NCBI GenBank assembly: GCA_026985755.1
Contig: JALSPX010000114.1
Location: 1-12,986 of the forward strand
Direction: 5' to 3'
Source: Sulfurovum sp.
GTDB lineage: Bacteria > Campylobacterota > Campylobacteria > Campylobacterales > Sulfurovaceae
Length of the DNA: 12,986 nucleotides
The translations under genes were made by a program, and so were the position numbers. The notes under the pieces were generated by a model. The model did no database searches. It was not told where the DNA came from and saw only the letters and a program-made list of their open reading frames with translations. How positions within the stretch are numbered: the stretch's first letter is position 1; every line of letters starts with the position of its first letter. Positions 1 through 6,360 of this stretch are shown here, piece by piece.

Positions 1-937
1 TTGTGCCATAGAGGGGGAGATGCTAAACAGGGAGAGTGTACGCTCATCTATACAAGAGAAACTGGGACTTAAAGATGATGCACATTACAGAAGCAGAAAC
101 AAAGAAGACAACTATGTGGATATACTCATAGATGCCAACACCCATTATGCTGAGACCTTGTCGCTAGAGAAAATATTTGCTTGGCATCATGCCATGTTTG
201 AAACATCAACACATTTATATAGAATGAATATCGCTACTTTTAGAGGGGATGGTGTAATGCAAGTAGTCTCAGGAGCTATAGGCAAAGAGAAAGTCTATTA
301 TGAAGCACCACCAAGAGCACAGCTAGAACGAGAAATGCAAGACTTTATAGCATGGTACAATAACACACCAAACACACTCATAAAAGCTGCCATCACACAC
401 CTATGGTTTGTCATCATACACCCCCTAGACGATGGTAATGGTAGGATAGCTAGAGCATTGACAGATAGAGTACTCTCTAGTATAGAAAACTCCCATATCT
501 CCAAACTCTACACTATGTCAAAAAGTATCAATGACGACAGAAAAAGCTACTACTCTGCACTGGAAAAAACCACAGGGTACATTAAAAAGCAAAACCCACT
601 AGACATTACCGATTGGTGTAGGTGGTTTTTTGAGACACTCTATAAGGCACTTATGGATGCACAAAAATCACTAAGCTACATTGCAGACAAAACAAAATTT
701 TGGGATGTGCATAAAGATGATGCACTCAATGCTAGACAGATAAAAGTAATGAACAAAATTTTAGATATGGGTAGAGAAAATTTCAAAGGTGGACTCAGCA
801 AGAAAAAGTACATTACCATAGCAGATACCACACCTGCCACAGCATCAAGAGACATAGCTGAACTGATAGAAAAAAAGTGTATCAAACAAGTAGATGGCAC
901 AGTAGGTAAAAATACACGGTATAAGATTATTATCTAG
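1..937 (+). CDS. Fic family protein (AMPylase), 5' end missing
   Basis: Fic enzymes transfer AMP (or a similar nucleotide moiety) from ATP to hydroxyl side chains of target proteins. The core motif HPLDDGNGR lies at residues 134-142 counted from the Met codon at position 20, with the catalytic His at codon 419-421; the canonical form has Phe where Leu is seen. Residues about 230-305 look like a winged helix (TTPATASRDIAELIEKK), as is usual at the C-terminus of the DUF4172-type Fic family. That Met is probably not the start: the frame stays open to the window edge and reads C-A-I-E-G-E just before it. This matches the (S/T)xxxE(G/N) autoinhibitory helix of class II Fic proteins, whose Ser would be the codon ending at base 1. 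The upstream DUF4172 region is therefore expected outside the window. No antitoxin-like partner follows. The downstream neighbour is the convergent housekeeping gene hom, so this looks like an accessory gene beside a core operon. Confidence 0.9.
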   Translation, partial: CAIEGEMLNRESVRSSIQEKLGLKDDAHYRSRNKEDNYVDILIDANTHYAETLSLEKIFAWHHAMFETSTHLYRMNIATFRGDGVMQVVSGAIGKEKVYYEAPPRAQLEREMQDFIAWYNNTPNTLIKAAITHLWFVIIHPLDDGNGRIARALTDRVLSSIENSHISKLYTMSKSINDDRKSYYSALEKTTGYIKKQNPLDITDWCRWFFETLYKALMDAQKSLSYIADKTKFWDVHKDDALNARQIKVMNKILDMGRENFKGGLSKKKYITIADTTPATASRDIAELIEKKCIKQVDGTVGKNTRYKIII

Positions 938-982
938 TTAAAAATTTATGGAAGTGAAGCGTTTACTCTCACTCATATATTT

Positions 983-1003
983 AGTGGGACTGAAGTCTCC
1001 ACT
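983..1003. repeat. short palindrome between convergent genes
   Basis: AGTGG (983-987) pairs with CCACT (999-1003) and GAC (988-990) with GTC (995-997). This makes an 8-bp stem with one bulged T (998) and a TGAA loop. It sits between the ends of the convergent Fic and hom genes. No T-tract follows on either strand, so a classic intrinsic terminator is not supported. It may be a dispersed palindromic repeat or a processing/stability hairpin for either mRNA. Confidence 0.5.
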
Positions 1004-1017
1004 GCCTAAAAGGAAAC

Positions 1018-2280
1018 TTACTTCTCAATCCTCATCATAGCAATCTCCCCACGTACTACATCAAGCTTGCCAAGTGCTGTGATAGCCTCTTGCATTTCAC
1101 TCTCTTTACATCTGTGGGTGGTGAAGAGTAGTTTGGCTACTGCTTCGTCTGAGGTAGGCTTTTGGAGCATGCTTTCTATGGAGATACCAAACTCTCCTAG
1201 GGTAGAGGTGATGTTGGCGAGTACGCCACTTTCATCTGCTACTTCTAGACGTAGGTAGTACTGTGTGACTATCTCGTCACGGCTGAGGAGTTTGAGTCCT
1301 GATTCTAAGCCTTTTTTGTAGCCTAGCATCGGGCCTTGGTTACCACGTACGATGTCTACGATGTCTGAAATGACCGCGGAGGCTGTGGCATCACCACCAG
1401 CACCTGGCCCGTAGTACATCGTTTCGCCTACACGGTCACCCACGACTGTCACAGCATTCATGACACCATCGACTTTGGCTATCATGGACGCTTGTGGTAT
1501 CATGGTAGCGTGTACGCGTAGTTCCACGCCGTCATCCACCTTTTTAGCAATGCCAAGTAGTTTGATTTCATAGCCAAACTCTTTGGCAAACGCCACATCT
1601 GTTTGGGTAATATTTTCTATCCCTTCGATAAGAATATCCTCAGGCTTTGCATCAATCCCATAGGCGATACTTGCCAAAATGAGTAGCTTATGAGAAGCAT
1701 CAAACCCACCCACATCAAAGGTCGGGTCTGCTTCGGCGTAGCCTAACTCTTGTGCCTCTTTGAGGATGGCATCATACTGTGCACCTTCGTTTATCATCTT
1801 GGTGAGCATATAGTTACAGGTACCATTCATAATGCCCTGTATAGACTCTATATGGTTGGCACTCAGCCCCGTACGTAAAGCACCAATAATAGGGATACCG
1901 CCAGCCGTACTTGCTTCATACATAAGTGGTGTGTCACCTGCTATCTCTTGAAGTTCATACCGGTGGTAGGCAAGCAGTGCTTTGTTGGCGGTGACAACGG
2001 CTTTGCCATTTTCCAGTGCTTTTTTTAGCAATGCATAAGGCTCTTCCACCCCACCCATGAGTTCTACAACGATGTCTATCTCTGGGTCATCTACCACATC
2101 TAGAGGGTTGTCAGAGAGTTTGATGCTCACGCCTCTGTCTTTAGATAGATTTTTTACTACACCTGATTTGGCGACTATCTTCTTGCCTGCACGTGCTTCG
2201 ATAATGTCGGCATTGGCTTCAAGTATATTGGCTACGCTGGCACCTACCGTACCTACACCTAAAATCCCAATCTTAACCAT
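1018..2280 (-). CDS. hom: homoserine dehydrogenase with ACT domain
   Basis: Cytosolic NAD(P)H-dependent reduction of aspartate semialdehyde to homoserine, the branch step to threonine and methionine. The protein of 420 aa has the Rossmann motif GVGTVG at residues 8-13, TANK at 97-100 (conserved Lys100) and GIMNGTCNYML at 149-159. It also has the family signature running from Ala176 through DPTFDVGGFD to Lys198 (Asp194 and Lys198 being the conserved acid/lysine pair). Residues from about 339 form a C-terminal ACT domain (YYLRLEVADESGVLANI), the usual site of threonine feedback. The start at 2280 is chosen because MVKIGILGVG is the natural family N-terminus and GAGG lies just upstream. The frame is open further, but that extension would be the aminotransferase tail in another frame. 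The start overlaps the alaC stop by 8 nt (ATGGTTAA), which suggests translational coupling. G+C is visibly higher here than in the genes at the right of the window. Confidence 0.95.
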   Translation of the reverse strand: MVKIGILGVGTVGASVANILEANADIIEARAGKKIVAKSGVVKNLSKDRGVSIKLSDNPLDVVDDPEIDIVVELMGGVEEPYALLKKALENGKAVVTANKALLAYHRYELQEIAGDTPLMYEASTAGGIPIIGALRTGLSANHIESIQGIMNGTCNYMLTKMINEGAQYDAILKEAQELGYAEADPTFDVGGFDASHKLLILASIAYGIDAKPEDILIEGIENITQTDVAFAKEFGYEIKLLGIAKKVDDGVELRVHATMIPQASMIAKVDGVMNAVTVVGDRVGETMYYGPGAGGDATASAVISDIVDIVRGNQGPMLGYKKGLESGLKLLSRDEIVTQYYLRLEVADESGVLANITSTLGEFGISIESMLQKPTSDEAVAKLLFTTHRCKESEMQEAITALGKLDVVRGEIAMMRIEK

Positions 2281-3505
2281 TCTTTTTTTCCTCTTCAAGC
2301 TTTTTGAGGAACTTCTTGATATTCTTTGCCGCTTGACGTATGCGTTTTTCATTTTCAATGAGTGCAATACGTACATACGCATCACCATACTTACCAAAGC
2401 CAATCCCTGGACTTACTGCTACGCCCGCTTTAAGTAAAAGTTGTTTTGCAAATTCTAAAGAACCCATGTCTCGTGCCACTTCAGGGATTTTACCCCAGAT
2501 AAACATGGAGGCATTAGGTTTACCCATTTTCCAACCTGCATTGGCAAAGGCTTCAAGCATCACATCACGACGTTTTTGATAGCGTGGAATGATTTGCTCA
2601 TCTGGTACATAGTAATGCTCGTCCAGTGCTACAGTTGCTGCCACTTGAATAGGAGTAAACATCCCATAATCAAGCCAAGATTTAATGCTCTGAAGCGCAC
2701 CGATGAGCTTCTTGTTTCCTACGATGAACCCTACTCTCCAACCTGCCATATTGTAAGACTTAGAAAGGGTGTACGACTCTACTGCAACGTCTTTAGCCCC
2801 CTCAACCTCCATGATAGACGGTGTTTTGTAGCCATCAAAAGTGATGTCTGCATAGGCAATGTCTGAGATAATGTAAAAACGTTTCTCTTTTGCAAGCGCC
2901 ACAAGTCTTTTGTAAAACTCAGGTGTCACGGTCGCTGTACTTGGGTTATGCGGGAAGTTTACTACCAAAAACTTCGCTTGTGGTACTGAGTTGTCTAGCG
3001 ATGCTTCAAGGTCTGCTAAGAACTTGTCTTCATCTACCTCAAAAGTCTCCTCATCAAAAATGAGTTTCATCTTCTCTACATTTGCTCCAGCCAATATAAA
3101 TGCCTGAGAGTGGATAGGATAGGTAGGGTCTGGTACAATCGCCACGTCACCAGGGTTAGAGATAGCTTGTACCAAGTGTACATACCCCTCTTTAGAACCC
3201 ATAGTAGCAACGATTTCTGTATCAGGGTCCAAGTCTGCTCCATACTTACGTTTGTACCAGTTACTCATCGCCAAACGAAGTTTATAGATACCTTTGGAAG
3301 CAGAATAGCCATGTGTCTTTGGCTTTTGTGCAGTTTCACACAGTTTGTCTATAATAGGTTGAGGCGTAGATGCATCAGGATTACCCATAGAAAAATCTAT
3401 AATATCTGCACCATTTCTTCTTAGTTGCATTTTCAAATCATTAATCTCTGCAAAAAGATACTTTGGTAAGCGATTTATTTTCTCAAATTGTATTTCATCA
3501 AACAT
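2273..3505 (-). CDS. alaC: class I/II aminotransferase, AlaC type
   Basis: PLP-dependent aminotransferase of 410 aa. It aligns from memory almost end to end with E. coli AlaC (glutamate-pyruvate aminotransferase): RLPKYLFAEINDLKMQLRR near the N-terminus, IIDFSMGNPD at 35-44, HGYSASKGI at 65-73, TLSKSYNMAGWRVGF at 246-260. Expected PLP residues are Lys249 (Schiff base), Asn187, Asp215, Tyr218 and Arg257; Arg379 would bind the substrate carboxylate. In this phylum the same gene is often named aspartate or LL-diaminopimelate aminotransferase, so substrate use (alanine, aspartate or diaminopimelate) cannot be settled from sequence. It lies 30 nt after the RodZ-like gene and overlaps hom by 8 nt, so it is probably coexpressed with aspartate-family amino acid synthesis. 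The upstream purine stretch AAAGAGAG is only a weak ribosome binding site. Confidence 0.85.
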   Translation of the reverse strand: MFDEIQFEKINRLPKYLFAEINDLKMQLRRNGADIIDFSMGNPDASTPQPIIDKLCETAQKPKTHGYSASKGIYKLRLAMSNWYKRKYGADLDPDTEIVATMGSKEGYVHLVQAISNPGDVAIVPDPTYPIHSQAFILAGANVEKMKLIFDEETFEVDEDKFLADLEASLDNSVPQAKFLVVNFPHNPSTATVTPEFYKRLVALAKEKRFYIISDIAYADITFDGYKTPSIMEVEGAKDVAVESYTLSKSYNMAGWRVGFIVGNKKLIGALQSIKSWLDYGMFTPIQVAATVALDEHYYVPDEQIIPRYQKRRDVMLEAFANAGWKMGKPNASMFIWGKIPEVARDMGSLEFAKQLLLKAGVAVSPGIGFGKYGDAYVRIALIENEKRIRQAAKNIKKFLKKLEEEKKNG

Positions 3506-3535
3506 TGTTTACTCTCTTTGTTATTTTATCTAGTA

Positions 3536-4294
3536 TTACCATCTTTTATATCCGCCTTGTTCGATATATTCAGCTTTCGTTAAGGGCTCTATGCCTTCAT
3601 TGTTCACCTTAAAATAGTGCTTACGCCCATCGTTATACTCTTTTGTATCATTTTTGTTAATCAAAGCGAAGTTCGCGGCACTTGTAGCTAACAGCCAATT
3701 CTTTTTTGTGACATCTATGTTATATTGTTTATCTATTGTTTTTTGATCTCTTTCACCCGTTTCTGTATCGATAAGCCCAAACCAAAGTTTTTCTGCAGGA
3801 AGTAATACTATTTTTTTATTATGTGCAAGCGTATGTGGACTTTTTGAGTGTATAGGTTTTTTTGTTTTTTCTTGCGTTTGTGTTGTACTTAGTGATTCTT
3901 TTTTCTCTTCTTGTGAAAAAGGCATCATATTTGTCAACATTTTTTGATCAAACTGGGTAAAAAAATACCAAGATGCATATGCCAAAACACCCAATATAAA
4001 TAAAGGAAAAAGTTTTGAACGCCCTTTTGGGGCTTCTGCTTTTGTAAAGGCAATATTGATATTCTCTTCTGCGTTTCCATGTATTTTATAATACTCTAAT
4101 GCTACTTTGCGTAATGCACTTAAGTCAGCTGCATAATCACGTTCCAAAATAGAAATAAATCCTATTGCTTTTGCTTTAGGTAAGGAAGAAAAATCTTCAG
4201 CAATGAGTAATGCTATATTCTGTTCTGAAATCATTGTTTTTTGACTTATGGCTTTTATACTTTTTTCACCTACTATTTCATCTAATTGCATCAT
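3536..4294 (-). CDS. RodZ-like single-pass membrane protein, function unknown
   Basis: I recognise the architecture but not a named gene. Residues 1 to about 70 are soluble and helical (KAISQKTMISEQNIALLIAE), compatible with the small HTH-like N-domain of RodZ-type proteins. Residues about 94-112 form one membrane segment (LFPLFILGVLAYASWYFF), preceded by basic residues KGRSK, so the N-terminus is probably cytoplasmic. A Lys/Thr/Ser-rich linker spans about 125-160. Residues about 161-252 are a beta-rich extracytoplasmic domain starting KIVLLPAEKLWFGLID, resembling the RodZ C-terminal (DUF4115-like) fold. RodZ links MreB to the wall-elongation machinery, but that role is inference here. The start overlaps the end of rlmB by 17 nt (Met at 4294) or 14 nt (Met at 4291). 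AGGA at 4301-4298 is 3 nt from the first and 6 nt from the second, so 4291 is the better initiation site. Confidence 0.75.
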   Translation of the reverse strand: MMQLDEIVGEKSIKAISQKTMISEQNIALLIAEDFSSLPKAKAIGFISILERDYAADLSALRKVALEYYKIHGNAEENINIAFTKAEAPKGRSKLFPLFILGVLAYASWYFFTQFDQKMLTNMMPFSQEEKKESLSTTQTQEKTKKPIHSKSPHTLAHNKKIVLLPAEKLWFGLIDTETGERDQKTIDKQYNIDVTKKNWLLATSAANFALINKNDTKEYNDGRKHYFKVNNEGIEPLTKAEYIEQGGYKRW

Positions 4295-4964
4295 TCATCC
4301 TATCTATTAAAATTGCTGCAGCTGCTGAGACATTGAGTGAGTCAAAAGCATGCTTCATCTCTATGGAGACTTTTTGGTTGATTTTATTTTCTATTTTTTT
4401 TGAAAGACCTTTGCCTTCACTTCCTAGTACCAAAACTTTTTTTGCAGGGAAAGTCATTGTTTTGATATTTTCCCCATTCATGGCTGCTCCATATATATGA
4501 AAACCTAACTGTCCAAGCTCATTGAAATGGTCTAAAATATTTGCTGTAATCATCAAAGGCATATCGAGTAGGGCGCCAGAACTTGAACGGGCTATGGCAG
4601 CAAAATTTAATTGTCTCACCCCTGAGACTAGAATAGCGTCTACTCCCAATGCATATGCTGAACGTACAATTGCACCAATGTTTCCTACATCAGTAAGACC
4701 GTCAAGTACCACGATAAAACTGCTATGCTTTATCGTGGCAAAATTTGTTTCTTCAAAAGCTTCCATCTCTACAAGAAGACCTTGATGGTTTCCTCCTTTT
4801 GCCATAGACTGTGCCCACTTCTCTTCAAGAAACTTAATCTTATCTTGATACTGATGAAACAGCGCTTGTGGCAAGATATTTTTCTTTGCCACATACACTG
4901 TTTTTATCTTCTCTGAGTGATGCGCCAAGGCATGTAAACAGACTTGTTTTCCATATATAATCAT
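4278..4964 (-). CDS. rlmB: TrmH/SpoU-family rRNA 2'-O-methyltransferase (RlmB type)
   Basis: SAM-dependent SPOUT methyltransferase, expected to methylate the 2'-OH of a guanosine in 23S rRNA (G2251 in E. coli). The 228-aa protein has an N-terminal substrate-binding domain (residues 1 to about 70, starting IIYGKQVCLHAL). The three SpoU motifs follow: motif 1 GNIGAIVRSA at 94-103 (Asn95, Arg101), motif 2 VLGSEGKGLS at 179-188, motif 3 SLNVSAAAAIL at 209-219. Motifs 2 and 3 form the knotted SAM site. Length fits the family. The exact rRNA position is inferred from the family; other TrmH members act on other sites. It lies 62 nt after rsmI and overlaps the following membrane-protein gene. A small hairpin TAGAT/ATCTA (4969-4981) lies directly before the start, and no good Shine-Dalgarno sequence is visible. 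Confidence 0.87.
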   Translation of the reverse strand: MIIYGKQVCLHALAHHSEKIKTVYVAKKNILPQALFHQYQDKIKFLEEKWAQSMAKGGNHQGLLVEMEAFEETNFATIKHSSFIVVLDGLTDVGNIGAIVRSAYALGVDAILVSGVRQLNFAAIARSSSGALLDMPLMITANILDHFNELGQLGFHIYGAAMNGENIKTMTFPAKKVLVLGSEGKGLSKKIENKINQKVSIEMKHAFDSLNVSAAAAILIDRMNDAIR

Positions 4965-5026
4965 GAGATAGATTTTATCTAATTTTTACTTGATATTTGC
5001 GCTTAAAAACTTCTAACTTTTAAATT

Positions 5027-5839
5027 CTAATTTTGAATTAGTTCAGAATACCACTCTTTTACTGACTTATTACTAAGCATTGCTAAGAGTTTGGCTTTAG
5101 ATTTCGGAGGCAGGTCTAGCTGTAAAACTTCTGAAAAGCCAAGGCTTTTGTTTCGTTGTTCTTTCGCTTTTATTACCACTACCCACTCTCCACGGATAGT
5201 CAGTTCTCTGAACTGAACATTGAGTGATTTGGCTGTACCTTTGTAGTAGTGTTGATATTTTTTGCTTATCTCTTTTGCTAAAAAAAGCTCTCTGTTTGCA
5301 TCTAATACTTCTATCTCATCTAAAAGTTTTTCCAAGCGGTGTGGAGATTCATATAGTACTGTATTATAGCCATTATTCATTGCTTCACTCAGTGCCGAGG
5401 CTCGCTCTTTGCCCTTGTGTGGCAAAAAGGCATAAAACAAAAATTTACCCTCTTCAAACCCTGAAGCAGCATAGGCAGTTGTCACCGCAGAAGCACCAGG
5501 AAGTACATCATACGCCAAATTATGCTCTTGGGCATACGCTACGAGTAGTTGCCCGGGGTCAGAGATAACAGGCATCCCGGCATCACTGACATAGACAACT
5601 TCTTTATCTGAAAAAGACTCTCCAAACTCATCTAAGCGTTCTTGCCCGTTGTGCTCATTAAACGAATAAAATACTGCATCAGGATACGTCATAGCAAACC
5701 GCTCTTCAAGTAGACGCAAAAGCCGTTTGGTCTGACGTGTATCTTCGCATAAAAATAGATTTGCTTTTTCAAAAAGCTTCATTGCACGAATAGTAATATC
5801 TTGGGGATTTCCAATAGGAGTGGGGATAAATGTAATCAT
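5027..5839 (-). CDS. rsmI: 16S rRNA (cytidine-1402 2'-O) methyltransferase
   Basis: RsmI 2'-O-methylates C1402 of 16S rRNA in the ribosomal P-site region, using SAM. The 270-aa protein has the family landmarks in order: TPIGNPQDIT at 7-16, EDTRQTKRLL at 32-41, VSDAGMPVISDPG at 84-96, PGASAVTTA at 114-122, YESPHRL at 163-169 and RGEWVVVIKA at 216-225. It belongs to the tetrapyrrole (corrin/porphyrin) methylase fold. The start is the natural family N-terminus (MITFIPTPIG). It follows rpmE by 51 nt, and that gap is mostly filled by a 9-bp hairpin ending 12 nt before the start codon. No Shine-Dalgarno sequence is visible there, so translation may be weak. It is cotranscribed with rpmE and rlmB, which puts two rRNA methyltransferases under a ribosomal protein promoter. 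Confidence 0.95.
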   Translation of the reverse strand: MITFIPTPIGNPQDITIRAMKLFEKANLFLCEDTRQTKRLLRLLEERFAMTYPDAVFYSFNEHNGQERLDEFGESFSDKEVVYVSDAGMPVISDPGQLLVAYAQEHNLAYDVLPGASAVTTAYAASGFEEGKFLFYAFLPHKGKERASALSEAMNNGYNTVLYESPHRLEKLLDEIEVLDANRELFLAKEISKKYQHYYKGTAKSLNVQFRELTIRGEWVVVIKAKEQRNKSLGFSEVLQLDLPPKSKAKLLAMLSNKSVKEWYSELIQN

Positions 5840-5848
5840 AAATTTTTC

Positions 5849-5874
5849 GTAGGGGCAGATTCTATATCTGCCCC
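5849..5874. repeat. GTAG-headed hairpin, REP-like
   Basis: GTAG (5849-5852) leads into a perfect 9-bp stem: GGGGCAGAT (5852-5860), loop TCTAT, ATCTGCCCC (5866-5874). A GTAG tetranucleotide at the 5' foot of a hairpin is the layout of REP sequences mobilised by RAYT (TnpA-REP) transposases. Similar GTAGGGGCAGAT-type palindromes are familiar to me as dispersed repeats in several phyla. It lies in the rpmE/rsmI gap. In the minus-strand transcript it would form a strong hairpin after the L31 stop codon, with no T-tract. Confidence 0.6.
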
Positions 5875-5890
5875 AAAAACAAAAATTGCC

Positions 5891-6091
5891 TTACGACAAT
5901 TTATATTTGCTCTTAAATTTCTCTACTCTACCAGCAGCATCTACAATTTTTTCAGAACCTGTAAAGAATGGGTGACATTCATTACAAATATCAATACTCA
6001 TCTCTGCTTTGTTAGATTTAATTTCAAACTTGTTTCCACAAGCACATGCTACTTTACACTCAACATAATCTGGGTGAATATCTTTTCTCAT
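5891..6091 (-). CDS. rpmE: 50S ribosomal protein L31, zinc-binding type
   Basis: L31 (66 aa) bridges the large and small ribosomal subunits. It opens with MRKDIHPDYVECKVACACGN. The zinc-ribbon cysteines are present as C16-x-C18 and C36-x-x-C39, so this is the zinc-containing form rather than the Cys-lacking paralogue used under zinc limitation. HPFFTGSEKIVDAAGRVEKF at 40-59 is the conserved C-terminal part. A good Shine-Dalgarno AAGG (6103-6100 on the minus strand) precedes the start. It is the first gene of the minus-strand operon, with a promoter and a leader of about 115 nt upstream. Confidence 0.98.
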   Translation of the reverse strand: MRKDIHPDYVECKVACACGNKFEIKSNKAEMSIDICNECHPFFTGSEKIVDAAGRVEKFKSKYKLS

Positions 6092-6207
6092 TGTATTTTC
6101 CTTAAAAGTTTGTTTTTATGACAGGTAACTAGCCTGTTCTAGCATTATGCTCTTCCTTTTTTTACAAAAAGTGTCGTTGCAACAGTCTTAGCTGAGACAA
6201 CAATTAG
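6092..6207 (-). promoter_or_regulatory. rpmE 5' leader with several small hairpins
   Basis: From the predicted start near 6207 to the L31 start codon the leader is about 115 nt, long for one small gene. It can form AGAC/GTCT around the 6190s, AGCA-TAA-TGCT (6141-6151) and ACAGG/CCTGT (6121-6125 with 6133-6137), the last about 18 nt before the Shine-Dalgarno sequence. Ribosomal-protein leaders for L31 are known in other phyla; a regulatory role here is inference. Confidence 0.4.
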
Positions 6208-6213
6208 GGCAAA

Positions 6214-6219
6214 ATTATA
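6214..6219 (-). promoter_or_regulatory. -10 box of the rpmE operon
   Basis: The minus strand reads TTTGCTATAATTTT, a perfect TATAAT preceded by TTTGC. This is the common sigma-70 form in Campylobacterota. No -35 box is evident. Transcription would start near 6207 and run toward rpmE. Confidence 0.75.
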
Positions 6220-6261
6220 GCAAAGAATATTTAGAAGAAGTTAAACCCAAAATATACATCT

Positions 6262-6280
6262 ATTTACTTGTGTAGTAAAT
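6262..6280. promoter_or_regulatory. candidate operator, 7-bp dyad between divergent promoters
   Basis: ATTTACT (6262-6268), spacer TGTGT, AGTAAAT (6274-6280): a perfect 19-bp interrupted dyad. Its centre at 6271 is about 69 bp upstream of the predicted aldehyde dehydrogenase start and about 64 bp upstream of the predicted rpmE start, a position suited to an activator. A second perfect palindrome, AAAAACGTTTTT, lies at 6309-6320, where the aldehyde dehydrogenase -35 region would be. No regulator is identifiable. Confidence 0.35.
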
Positions 6281-6327
6281 CAGTATAGAAGAGTTTTAAA
6301 ATAAAAGAAAAAACGTTTTTATTTTGC

Positions 6328-6333
6328 TATAAT
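6328..6333 (+). promoter_or_regulatory. -10 box of the aldehyde dehydrogenase gene
   Basis: ATTTTGCTATAATC contains a perfect TATAAT with the TTTTGC lead seen in this group. The predicted transcription start is near 6340. AAGGA at 6350-6354 is the ribosome binding site for the ATG at 6361. Confidence 0.75.
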
Positions 6334-6360
6334 CAAATTAATTTTACATAAGGATATATT

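Noticed and set aside
2281..2403. In-frame N-terminal extension of hom (41 residues)
   Set aside because: It would be the aminotransferase tail read in another frame, is very basic and lacks family similarity. MVKIGILGVG at 2280 is the natural homoserine dehydrogenase start.
5224..5568. 114-codon plus-strand open frame inside rsmI
   Set aside because: It is antisense to the conserved RsmI catalytic region and its translation looks like low-complexity shadow sequence.
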